Notes under the pieces: model-generated
The model's database searches: none
Seen by the model: the letters and a program-made list of their open reading frames with translations, nothing else
What the model was told of the DNA's origin: nothing
Translations under genes and position numbers: made by a program
Part shown: positions 53,546 through 61,800 of the stretch, one piece after another
How the letters are laid out: every line of letters begins with the position of its first letter
Numbering within the stretch: position 1 is the stretch's first letter
Source: Accumulibacter jenkinsii
GTDB lineage: Bacteria > Pseudomonadota > Gammaproteobacteria > Burkholderiales > Rhodocyclaceae
Length of the DNA stretch: 64,000 bases
NCBI GenBank assembly: GCA_036625225.1
Contig: JAZKUF010000002.1
Span: 930,001-994,000 of the forward strand
Direction: 5' to 3'

Positions 53546-54514
53546 CTAATGACTTCTGGCAACCGCGAAGAGGCATAATTCTAGCAAGGAATCCTTGTAT
53601 TGAGAAGCGGGCAGGAGATCGAGCGCTTCGGCAGCACAGCGCGCCTCGGCCGACGCTTTCTGTCTGGCATAGTCGAGGGCGCCGGTGGCGCGAATCGCCG
53701 CCAGCACCTCGGGCAGATCGTCGCGTCCGCCGTCCTCGTTCTCGATCGCCCGTCGGACGCTCGCCGCCTGCTCGGCATTCCCGTTCTGCAGCACGAAGAT
53801 CAGCGGCAGCGTCGGTTTGCCTTCAGCCAGGTCGTCGCCCAGATGCTTGCCCGTCTCGAGTTCGGCGCCCGAATAGTCGAGCACGTCGTCAATCAACTGA
53901 AAGGCAGTCCCCAGGTGAACGCCATAGATGGCCATCGCCTGCTCGATGGCCATGCTGGCGCCGCCAATGATGGCGCCGATCTGCGCTGCGGCCTCGAACA
54001 GTTTTGCCGTCTTGTAGCGAATGACCTGCAGGTAGCCCGCTTCATCGAGGTCAGCGTCATGGCAGTTCATCAGTTGCAGCACCTCGCCCTCGGCAATGAC
54101 GTTGGTCGCGTCCGACAGGACCCGCATGATGCGCATGTCGTTGACCCCAACCATCATCTGGAAGGCTCGCGAGTAGAGAAAATCGCCCACCAGGACGCTG
54201 GCCGAGTTGCCGAACATCGCGTTGGCCGTCTGCCGGCCGCGCCGCAGGTGGGAAGCATCGACCACGTCGTCGTGCAGCAGGGTCGCCGTGTGGATGAACT
54301 CGATGACCGCCGCCAGTTGGTGATGATCGCTGCCGCGATAAGCCATCGCGCCCGCCGAGAGCAGCACCAGCGCCGGACGCAGCCGCTTGCCGCCGCCCTG
54401 TACGATGTACTCCGCCACCTGCCGGACGAGGACGACCTCGGAATGCAGGCGCTCACGAATCACCGTGTCAACCGCCTTCATTTCGGACCCGATCAGGTTG
54501 TAGAACTGCTCCAT
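53546..54514 (-). CDS. ispB: octaprenyl diphosphate synthase
   Basis: Long-chain trans-prenyl synthase that makes the C40-type side chain of ubiquinone and menaquinone from FPP and IPP. The 322 residues match IspB (323). Visible are QGGGKRLRPALVLLSAGAM, the first aspartate motif in LLHDDVVDASHLRRG, QTANAMFGNSASVLVGDFLY, and the second in GTAFQLIDDVLDYSG followed by LGDDLAEGKPTLPLIFVLQN. The start is ATG 54514; a GTG two codons upstream is possible. A good promoter lies 37 bases upstream. tRNA-Pro follows closely. Confidence 0.95.
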   Translation of the reverse strand: MEQFYNLIGSEMKAVDTVIRERLHSEVVLVRQVAEYIVQGGGKRLRPALVLLSAGAMAYRGSDHHQLAAVIEFIHTATLLHDDVVDASHLRRGRQTANAMFGNSASVLVGDFLYSRAFQMMVGVNDMRIMRVLSDATNVIAEGEVLQLMNCHDADLDEAGYLQVIRYKTAKLFEAAAQIGAIIGGASMAIEQAMAIYGVHLGTAFQLIDDVLDYSGAELETGKHLGDDLAEGKPTLPLIFVLQNGNAEQAASVRRAIENEDGGRDDLPEVLAAIRATGALDYARQKASAEARCAAEALDLLPASQYKDSLLELCLFAVARSH

Positions 54515-54550
54515 TCTCACAACAGGCCACCCTGGTACAAAAACTTCGGA

Positions 54551-54579
54551 ATCTTAGGCGCCGGCCTGTCCTTCGTCAA
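54551..54579 (-). promoter_or_regulatory. sigma70-type promoter of ispB
   Basis: On the minus strand TTGACG (forward 54574-54579) and TAAGAT (54551-54556) are exactly 17 bases apart, with a predicted leader of about 30 bases to the ispB ATG. Confidence 0.65.
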
Positions 54580-54677
54580 GCAAGGGATTTCCTGCTTTCC
54601 TGCATTTCCGGCATTTCCTGCGACCGCGCTGAAGCCAGAACGGCCCGCGCTGTCGCAGGAGAGCTGTTCAGCTGGAA

Positions 54678-54850
54678 TTACGGCCGGGTCTGACCTCGCC
54701 GCCGTCTGAAGCCGCGGCTTGTCGAGATCAACGGTACCAGGGTCAGTGCCGTCAGCAACAGGGTGGAGGGCTCGGGGATGAGGGCAAAATTTGCTTCAGT
54801 AATAATCGGCAGCAGATCCCGACCGGTCTGTCCAGAGAGGTTGCTCATCC
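54678..54850 (-). pseudogene. 3' fragment of a PEP-CTERM protein gene, cut by IS66
   Basis: Read on the minus strand from the IS boundary, the frame gives MSNLSGQTGRDLLPIITEAN, then a PEP-CTERM sorting tail: IPEPSTLLL, a hydrophobic helix (TALTLVPLIS) and a basic end (RGFRRRRGQT), with a TAA at 54678-54680. PEP-CTERM tails are processed by exosortase and direct proteins to the cell surface. The 5' continuation is on the other side of the insertion at 57299-57510: that piece ends in LKILARMS and this one resumes at MSNLSGQ within the duplicated target bases. Confidence 0.85.
54843..54850. repeat. 8-bp target-site duplication, left copy
   Basis: GCTCATCC directly abuts the left end of the IS66 element and is repeated exactly at 57299-57306. 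Eight base pairs is the duplication length typical of IS66. Confidence 0.9.
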
Positions 54851-54870
54851 GTAAGCGTCCAGCCCACCCA
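54851..54870. repeat. IS66 left terminal inverted repeat
   Basis: Starts GTAAGCGTCCAGCCC and is the partner of the repeat at 57279-57298, with the first 10 bases identical after reverse complementing. Confidence 0.8.
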
Positions 54871-54887
54871 CGTCAGGGGGTGCTGAC

Positions 54888-56459
54888 TTACCCCCGTTTT
54901 TTGAGCGGCAGCAACTCGTCGAGGCGGCTGTTGGGCCAAGTGGGAAGTTTTTGCAGGGTGTTGGTGAGCCAGGCCATGGGCTCGATGCCGTTCAAGCGCG
55001 CGGTTTCGAGCAGCGACTGAATGGCCGCGGCACGCTTGCCGGCGGCCTCCGAACCTGCGAACAACCAATTTTTCTTCCCGACGGCGATCGGGCGAATGGC
55101 GTTTTCGATAGGGTTGTTGTCGATCGGGTAGAAGCCATTCTCGGCATAACGAGCGAGAGCGCGCCAGCGCTTCAACGTGTAATCGATGGCCCGGGCCAGG
55201 GCCGAGCCGTTGGCGACCGACTTGCGGGTGTTCAGGAGCCATAGGTGCAGGGACTCGAGTCGCGGCTGACTGTGCATCTCGCGCAGACGGGCCCGTTCCT
55301 CGACCGTGAGGTCCTTCGCCTGCGCCTCGACGGCATACAGTTCGCCGATGCGGCGAAGGGCTTCCGTCGCGACCGGGCTGGCGTTGGCCTGGTGCAGGTC
55401 GAAGAACTTGCGGCGCGCATGGGCCATGCAGCCCAGTTCGATCACTGATCCCTGAAACAGCACCTTGTAACCGGCGAAGTCATCGACCATCAGGGCGCCT
55501 TCCCATTGCGCCAGGAAATTCACGGCATGTATGCCGGCCCGGCCCGGTTGATAGTCGAAGACGACAATCGGCGGGTCATTTTCCAAGGCATTGTTGCGGT
55601 ACGCCCAGAGATACGCCCGCTTGGTCTTCCCCTTGCCTGGATCAAGCTGTTGCACCGGGGTTTCATCCGCATGTAACACCTCGCTCTCGCGCAGCAATTC
55701 GCCCAGGCGAAGCCAGAGGGGTTCGAGGGCATAGCCGACGCGACCCACCCACTCGGCCAGCGTCGAGCGGGCGAGCGGGACGCCAGACCGGGCGGCCTGC
55801 TGTTCCAGGCGATAGAGCGGCAGGTGATCCAGGAACTTGCTGATCATGACCCACGAGAGCAAGGCCGGGGTCGCCATTCCGCCATCGATCACGCTGCGCT
55901 CGGCCGGTGCCGCCGTCAGCGTCTCGCAGGGCCGGCAGGCGTATTTGGGATAAACGTGCTGTTCGACGAAGAACTGCGCCGGGACGATATTGAGTTTCTC
56001 GGTCACGTCCTCGCCGATCAGCACCAACGCCTGACCGCATTCGCCGCAGGTGCAGTTCTCGGGTTCGTGGCGAATTTCAACGCGCGGCAGATGCTCCGGC
56101 AGGGGCTGACGACCGGCGCGTTCGCGTTTGGGCTTCTTCTCGGGTACCGGTTGATCCGACGGCGTTTCAGCGACCTGGAGCGCTTCGGCCAGACGGGCTT
56201 CGCAGGCAGCAATGTCGGCCGCCAGGTTTTCATCGAAGAGGTCGCGTTCGGCGGCGACCATGGCTTCGCTCTTCACGCCGAATTTCATTCGGCGTAAATG
56301 AGCAAGTTCGAGCGTCAGCTTTTCGATCTTGGCATCGCGCCAGTGAATTTCCGTGGCGCTGGTCTTGGCCTGTTCCAGCAGACCGCCAACCCGATTTTCG
56401 ACCCAGGCCAGCAGTTCTGGTGAGGGGGAGAAGGCGGCAAGTTCGGTCGCTAAATCCAT
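54888..56459 (-). CDS. tnpC: IS66 family transposase TnpC
   Basis: DDE transposase of 523 residues. N-terminal helical region with a leucine-zipper-like segment (KIEKLTLELAHLRRMKFGVK), then a zinc-ribbon segment (PENCTCGECGQALVLIGEDV, YPKYACRPCETLTAAPAERS), then the catalytic domain with Asp in EVLHADETPVQQLDPG, FDYQPGRAGIHAVNFLAQW, MVDDFAGYKVLF, and the C-terminal WRALARYAENGFYPIDNNPI then ENAIRPIAVGKKNWLFAGSE, containing the Glu. The frame is intact and full length. The start is ATG 56459, 93 bases after tnpB. Confidence 0.94.
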   Translation of the reverse strand: MDLATELAAFSPSPELLAWVENRVGGLLEQAKTSATEIHWRDAKIEKLTLELAHLRRMKFGVKSEAMVAAERDLFDENLAADIAACEARLAEALQVAETPSDQPVPEKKPKRERAGRQPLPEHLPRVEIRHEPENCTCGECGQALVLIGEDVTEKLNIVPAQFFVEQHVYPKYACRPCETLTAAPAERSVIDGGMATPALLSWVMISKFLDHLPLYRLEQQAARSGVPLARSTLAEWVGRVGYALEPLWLRLGELLRESEVLHADETPVQQLDPGKGKTKRAYLWAYRNNALENDPPIVVFDYQPGRAGIHAVNFLAQWEGALMVDDFAGYKVLFQGSVIELGCMAHARRKFFDLHQANASPVATEALRRIGELYAVEAQAKDLTVEERARLREMHSQPRLESLHLWLLNTRKSVANGSALARAIDYTLKRWRALARYAENGFYPIDNNPIENAIRPIAVGKKNWLFAGSEAAGKRAAAIQSLLETARLNGIEPMAWLTNTLQKLPTWPNSRLDELLPLKKRG

Positions 56460-56552
56460 GAGGCATTATACCGCAGACATCGCATGGAAAGCTCCTGAAA
56501 GCCAGGTAGATAGCCGATTATTATCACTTTTTTCGCGGCAGTGACGCGGCCG

Positions 56553-56906
56553 TTACACTTGCCAGTGTCCCGGCGCTGGGGCTTCCCGACGTTGCCAGTC
56601 AACGCCCGCGATCAGCCACCGCCATTGCCCCGGCGTCAGGGAAAAAACCGCCTCGCCAGCGCTCGGCCACGTGAAACCGCCCCGGTGTAGGCGCCGTTGC
56701 GCTAGCCACACGCCCGTGCCATCCCACACCAGCAGTTTGAGTCGGCTTCGCTTGCGATTGGTGAAGGCGTAAGCACTGCCGTCACAAGGGGAGCGCCCGA
56801 GACTCGCCTGGATGCGGGCAGACAAGCCGTCAATGCCCAGGCGCATGTCTACCGGTTCGAGAGCCAGCCAGATGCGCTCCAGCGGTACGCCGAGGGTCGC
56901 GCTCAT
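56553..56906 (-). CDS. tnpB: IS66 accessory protein TnpB
   Basis: 117 residues of the IS66 Orf2 family, required for transposition of IS66 though not the catalytic subunit. Typical sequence: IWLALEPVDMRLGIDGLSAR, then GSAYAFTNRKRSRLKLLVWD and GVWLAQRRLHRGGFTWPS. The ATG at 56906 overlaps the tnpA stop by 4 bp (ATGA), the coupling usual in these elements. Intact. Confidence 0.93.
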   Translation of the reverse strand: MSATLGVPLERIWLALEPVDMRLGIDGLSARIQASLGRSPCDGSAYAFTNRKRSRLKLLVWDGTGVWLAQRRLHRGGFTWPSAGEAVFSLTPGQWRWLIAGVDWQRREAPAPGHWQV

Positions 56907-57223
56907 GAGTGGTTTGCCCAGAGTGCCACCAGCCACTCGGCCGGCGGCAGCAGGCCAAATTCGAGTCGCCAGCCGTTCGGGCTGGCGAGCGACAGGCACG
57001 GCATTGAGACCAGCGGATCGGCAACGATCGTTGCCCGAATCAGCGTCAGCGGCTCGCCGACGGCGGCCCCACCTTCGCGCTTGGCCAGACGCTGATGCCA
57101 GTAACTCAGCGAATGGTCCTTCAGCCCGTGCCGGTCACAGTACGCTCTCTGCGACTCCCCACTCGCCCGCCACTCGGCAACATGCCCTCGCCAGTACGCT
57201 TCCCGCTCGCCGTTCTTGTCCAT
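56903..57223 (-). CDS. tnpA: IS66 accessory protein TnpA
   Basis: 106 residues of the IS66 Orf1 family with a helix-turn-helix region: WRGHVAEWRASGESQRAYCD followed by RHGLKDHSLSYWHQRLAKRE. It is thought to bind DNA. First gene of the element, starting 75 bases inside the right terminal repeat end; overlaps tnpB by 4 bp. Intact. Confidence 0.92.
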   Translation of the reverse strand: MDKNGEREAYWRGHVAEWRASGESQRAYCDRHGLKDHSLSYWHQRLAKREGGAAVGEPLTLIRATIVADPLVSMPCLSLASPNGWRLEFGLLPPAEWLVALWANHS

Positions 57224-57278
57224 CGCAACCTCCCATCGAAAGCCGGGAGGTTGCGCTATCTCGTCCGACTTTTACAGG

Positions 57279-57298
57279 TGGAGCGGTCGGACGCTTAC
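57279..57298. repeat. IS66 right terminal inverted repeat
   Basis: Reverse complement starts GTAAGCGTCCGACCGC; partner of the repeat at 54851-54870. Confidence 0.8.
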
Positions 57299-57306
57299 GC
57301 TCATCC
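57299..57306. repeat. 8-bp target-site duplication, right copy
   Basis: GCTCATCC, identical to 54843-54850. Confidence 0.9.
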
Positions 57307-57510
57307 GCGCGAGGATCTTCAGATCGGCAGAGTTGTCGTTGAGGTCGGTGGAGCACGCCAGTCGCGGTCGAGTCCCTGGTTGAAGTAGATGAAGAAACCC
57401 GGACCAGGCGCATTGATCTGGGTGGCGATCAGATCGGCGGCGGTACCGGCGTTGAAGGGGGTATTCGGATCATTGTCGTTGTCGAAGGTCTGCAGGACGA
57501 TGACTTGTGA
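57299..57510 (-). pseudogene. internal fragment of the PEP-CTERM protein gene, frameshifted
   Basis: On the minus strand the frame gives VIVLQTFDNDNDPNTPFNAG, TAADLIATQINAPGPGFFIY and FNQGLD, then shifts after about 57366: the continuation RLACSTDLNDNSADLKILAR is in a different frame. A one-base deletion at that point explains the break. The signal peptide and start are missing: the fragment begins right after the TGA of the hydrolase gene, in the same frame. The gene was thus truncated and probably dead before, or independently of, the IS66 insertion. The 3' part is at 54678-54850. Confidence 0.8.
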
Positions 57511-58494
57511 TCAGAGATTGCGCCGGAAGAAGTCGACTGCGAGCTCTCGTGACCGGTAGGCCTGGTTGACATCGGGAACGATGCGGACGGCGCCGCCGCG
57601 GCCGCGGTGGGCAAAGGGATCGACCGCCGTCACCGGAACCTGCAGCCTGTCCCAGGCGTGGCCCGCCGCCTCGTAGACCACCACCTGCATCAGTTTTTTC
57701 TCGTCCGCATCCAGACTCGCATGCAAGGCCAGGCACGGCGCCACACCTTCATCGTAGTCATCGGCGCTGCCCGTCTGAATCAGGATCGGCGCCCCGGTGA
57801 GCGGATTGCCCGCCTGACTGCCAAAGCTCGATCCGGGGATCGAGGCGTTGTTGTAGGCGTAGCACACCGGGTAGTGCGCAAGGTGGGCCTTGAAACGGGG
57901 GGCGTCGGGTCCAGCGGTGAAGGCCGCCGCGATATTCGAGCTGGCTGCGGCGAGGGTCATCACGCCCCCCCAGGAAAAGCCCAATACGCCGATGCGGGCC
58001 GGATCGATCCCCGGGTACGACGACAGGAACTCGAGCGCAGCGAAGGCGTCCCGATAGGTGTAGGACGGATGCGGCGGACGCGCGGCGAGCGAGCGTCCCA
58101 TCCCGCGCGCTTCCCACATGTCGATCTCGAGAGTGGCGATCCCCGCCTCATTCAGCGCGCGGGCATAGAAGTCACCGCGCGCGTCCACTCCCGCCGATCC
58201 GTGCAGGATGACCACCGCCGGGAGCTTGTTCCGGGCCACGAAACATTTCGTGCGCTGCTCCAGCGCAACCGGCAGCATCAGCTTGCCCTTGACCGTCAGC
58301 GGGGTCTGCGTCGGGGCAGCCGGCGGTGCCGCTGGCGTGGACAAGGTCGATTGCAGCTCGACAAAATCAATCACCGGGCGTTGCTGGCGCTGGCAATCGT
58401 TCTCCTGGCCGGGTCGGCGGGGTTCACCGGCAGCCACGGCAAGGGGCATCGCCAGTCCGACGAGGAACGTAATCCCTGAAGCAATGACTCGCAT
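57511..58494 (-). CDS. exported dienelactone-hydrolase-family protein
   Basis: Alpha/beta hydrolase of 327 residues with an N-terminal signal peptide (about 1-22, SGITFLVGLAMPLAVAAGEP), so periplasmic or secreted. Visible are PAVVILHGSAGVDARGDFYA for the oxyanion region, the nucleophile elbow GFSWGG in RIGVLGFSWGGVMTLAAAS (Ser rather than the Cys of classical dienelactone hydrolase), the acid residue region ILIQTGSADDYD and the catalytic His in YEAAGHAWDR. Two extra cysteines (YPVCYAYNN, VAPCLALHA) could form a disulfide, fitting export. The substrate is unknown. CAGGAGA precedes the ATG. Its stop borders the PEP-CTERM remnant. Confidence 0.87.
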   Translation of the reverse strand: MRVIASGITFLVGLAMPLAVAAGEPRRPGQENDCQRQQRPVIDFVELQSTLSTPAAPPAAPTQTPLTVKGKLMLPVALEQRTKCFVARNKLPAVVILHGSAGVDARGDFYARALNEAGIATLEIDMWEARGMGRSLAARPPHPSYTYRDAFAALEFLSSYPGIDPARIGVLGFSWGGVMTLAAASSNIAAAFTAGPDAPRFKAHLAHYPVCYAYNNASIPGSSFGSQAGNPLTGAPILIQTGSADDYDEGVAPCLALHASLDADEKKLMQVVVYEAAGHAWDRLQVPVTAVDPFAHRGRGGAVRIVPDVNQAYRSRELAVDFFRRNL

Positions 58495-58801
58495 ATCGAC
58501 GATCTCCTGAAAGGTTGAACGGTTTCACACGGAAGTCGTTTTTCCATAATCGCAAGATGGGGAAATTCTACCGCAGAGTTGCGCAACTTCTTGCCATGGT
58601 GGCCAGGAACCCTGCCAGAATCCGCACCCTGGCCAGGCATTCGCGGCCGCGCCCGCCGGATCTCGTGCACGACGGCACGCGATCCGGCAGCGACCGCAAG
58701 GAGAAAGAGAAATTTTCTTCCGCCAGCCGATCAAGCAGGTGTTACCGAGGATCTATTATCCCGAACCCCAATAAAACGACCGCTTTCTGGAAGGATCCGT
58801 C
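58495..58801. other. 307-bp divergent spacer upstream of the helicase-nuclease gene
   Basis: Contains a 10-bp palindrome GTTGCGCAAC at about 58577-58586, a minus-strand TAGAAT just beside it that could be a -10 for the hydrolase gene, and a plus-strand TATTAT at 58754-58759, 42 bases before the helicase start, without a convincing -35. No RNA gene or terminator is seen. Confidence 0.35.
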
Positions 58802-61800
58802 GTGAGTGATGTCATCAAGAGCAGGATTCGCCAGCTGTATCAGTTTCTCAAGGAAGCCAATCAGCTTCGCTTCCGACCGGTGCGCAGCATCGAGCTGCAG
58901 CCCAGGGTCGTCCGCCTGGCAGACCTGCCCGACCACCCGGCAATGCAGTTGTTGCGGCCGGTGCGGACTGATCACCCGGAAGCCATTCCCGACACGCTGC
59001 TGCGCGTGCAGCGCCCGCTGCTGACCCGCTGCCCGGAACCACCGCCGTCGATTGCCGGCTGGCTGCTGCCGAAATGGGACGATCCGGCGAGGATGCCGGC
59101 ACCTGCCGAAAGCGCCAATGGCAGCGACGAGGAAGGCCGCACGATCACCATCGGTTTCGCTGACGATGACGATCGGGTCGCCGATTTCGCCGCCTGGTCC
59201 GCCCGGCGCGAGGCCTGGCGCACGCCGGAGATCGCTGCGCGCCAGGCCATGGCCTTCTTCGAGCGCTTCTACGACATCTACGCGGCGATCGAGAAGGACG
59301 GCGAGGAACTGGAGCTGCTGGCCGCCGATGGCCATTTCCTGTGGCTCGCGACCTCGGGCGTCGACGGTCCGGTCAGCGTCCATCATCCGATCCTGCTCAA
59401 GCGCGTCGAGCTTCGCTTCGATCCCCGGGTCCCCGAATTCACGGTCCATGAAACCGACCGCGAGCCCGAACTCTACGGCAGCCTGTTCGTCGATCTGCAG
59501 GACATCGCTCCGACGGCGATCCGAGAGCGCAAGAACGAACTCGAAAACGCGGGTTATCATCCGCTCGGCTGGGACGACACCGAAGCCTTCCTGCGCACCT
59601 TCATCCAGACCGTTTCCCCGCTCAGGGGCGAATACCTCGACGGGCTGCCGCACGACGGTGCGACGACCACGCCGCGGCTTTATCGCGAGCCGCTGCTGCT
59701 GCTGCGGAAACGCATTGCCGGCATCGCCAATGCCGTCGACGCGATCATCGGCGACATCGATCTGGGCGTCACCTTTCCCCCCTCGCTGGCCCAGATCACC
59801 GGCACCATGGCCGAATGGGAGAGCGCCGGTTTCGGCAACCCTGCGGACGCCGGGAGCGCCGAACGAGGCGCGGCGAACTTCAGCGACGACGACATCCTGC
59901 TCGCCAAGGAAGCCAACGACGAGCAGATGCAGATCATCCGCCGGCTCGAATATCGCGGCTCGGTGCTCGTCCAGGGGCCGCCCGGGACCGGCAAGACGCA
60001 TACCATCGGCAACCTGATCGGCCATCTGCTGGCGCAGGGCAAGTCGATCCTCGTCACTGCGCAGACTGCCAAGGCCTTGCGCGTCGTTCGCGACAAGGTC
60101 CCGGAGATGCTGCAGCCGCTCGCCGTCTCGGTCCTCGGCAGCGATCAGGGCGCCCGCCAGCAACTCGCGTCGTCGATCAACGCGATCACCGAGCGGCTGA
60201 CCCGCGACAGCGCCCAGGGCCTGCTGCAAAAGGCAGACCGCCTGGCAGCCGAGCGCTGCCGGTTGCTGAGCGAAAGTCGGCAATTGGCCGACCGCTTGCG
60301 CCAGGCGCTCGACAACGAGTACCGGGAGATCATCGTCGGCGAAGAGCGCTACACACCGGCCGATGCGGCGCGGCGGGTGGCGGCCGGGAGCCTCAGCGAC
60401 GGCTGGATTCCGGCACCGGTCGCGCTCGGCAGCGACCTCTGCCTGGGCGAGCAGGAACTGGTGCGGCTGTATGCGCTCGGCACCGCATCGACGAGCGAGG
60501 AGGACCAGGATGCGCGTCGCCCGCTGCCGGCACTGGCGCAATGGCCTTCGCAGCGGCAGTTCGAGCTGATGCTGTCAAGCTACCGGCAGCTCACCACGGT
60601 CGACCTCACGCCGGGCGCCGAGCGCTGGCAGGCGGGCGATCGCGGCAGCGAATCGATCGAGCAACTCGCCGGCGAGCTCGCGGCCGAGTTTTCCGACGAC
60701 CTGCGCCGTCAGTCATGGCGGCCCTACGCGATTGTCGCCGGCATTCATGGCGGCGGCGAGCGCGAAGTCTGGCAAAGGCTGATCGCCAACATCGAACTCG
60801 CGGTACAGGTCACTGCCCGGCACGCCTTGCTCCTCCACCACCGTCCGCGCCTCTCGCCGGCGATGCCGATCGAGCAGCAACGGCAGCTTTGCCTCGCCAT
60901 CGGCCAGCACCTCGACGGCGGCGGCAAGCTCGGCTTTCTGCAACTCGCGACGCGCCCGGCGTGGCGGCAATTCATTCGGACGACGTCGGTCGCCGCGGGA
61001 CAGCCGCAGCACCGCGACCATTTCGAGGCGCTCGCCCAGCAGGCCGAGATCGAGCACCTGCGGAGCAGTCTCGCAGCGGCGTGGGATTCGCTGATCGGGC
61101 AGTACATCGAGCAGCCCTTCAACAGCCTCGGCACTTCGCCCGAGCTCGCCTGCCGCGCACTGATCCCCGAGATCCGGCGCTGCCTCGACTGGCATGCAAC
61201 GGTCTGGCTGCCGCTCGCCGCCCGGCTGCAGGAAGAAGGACTGCAGCTCGCGAGGTTGATCACCTCGCTGCCGCGCCGGCTGAGCCCGGTCGCCGAACAC
61301 CTGCTGATCGAAGAACTCGCTGCGTCGGTCCTGCCGCCCCTCCTGGCAAGCGAAGCGGCGCGGCGCCGGCTGCGGGAATGCGAGGCCGGTTTCAGGGCGC
61401 TCGTCGATCTCGCGACCGAGGTCGACCCGACTTCGCCCGATCAGGGCTGTATCGGCCGCCTGATCGCCGCCGTCCGCTGCCGCGACGGCACCGCCTATGC
61501 GGCAGCGCTGGCTTACGCCGGGCGCCTGCAGACGATCAGGCCCCTGCTCGCCGAACGGGATGCGCTGGCGGCCAGACTCGCCCGCGTCGCGCCGGGCTGG
61601 GCGCAGATGATCCTCCACCGGCTGCCACCGCACGACCGGGGGAGCGCGCCGGGCGACTGCGCGGGGGCGTGGGCCTGGCGCCAGCTGCACGACGAGCTGG
61701 CCGAGCGCGACCGGCTTGATGCGCACGCACTGCAACGCGAGATCGACCGCGCGCGCGCGGCGCTGCGCGAGCTGACGCAATCCCTGATCGACGCCAGGGC

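Larger units (their letters stand above)
54851..57298 (-). mobile_element. complete IS66-family insertion sequence
   Basis: 2448 bp bounded by imperfect terminal inverted repeats that start GTAAGCGTCC (first 10 bases identical; 15 of the first 20 match) and flanked by the 8-bp duplication GCTCATCC. It carries the three IS66 genes in order tnpA, tnpB, tnpC on the minus strand, all with intact frames. It sits inside a PEP-CTERM pseudogene. Exact duplication and intact genes suggest a fairly recent insertion. Confidence 0.93.

Noticed and set aside
56812..57342. Plus-strand open frame over the IS66 tnpA/tnpB region
   Set aside because: Opposite strand to intact IS66 accessory genes, crosses the IS boundary, and has no similarity to known proteins.
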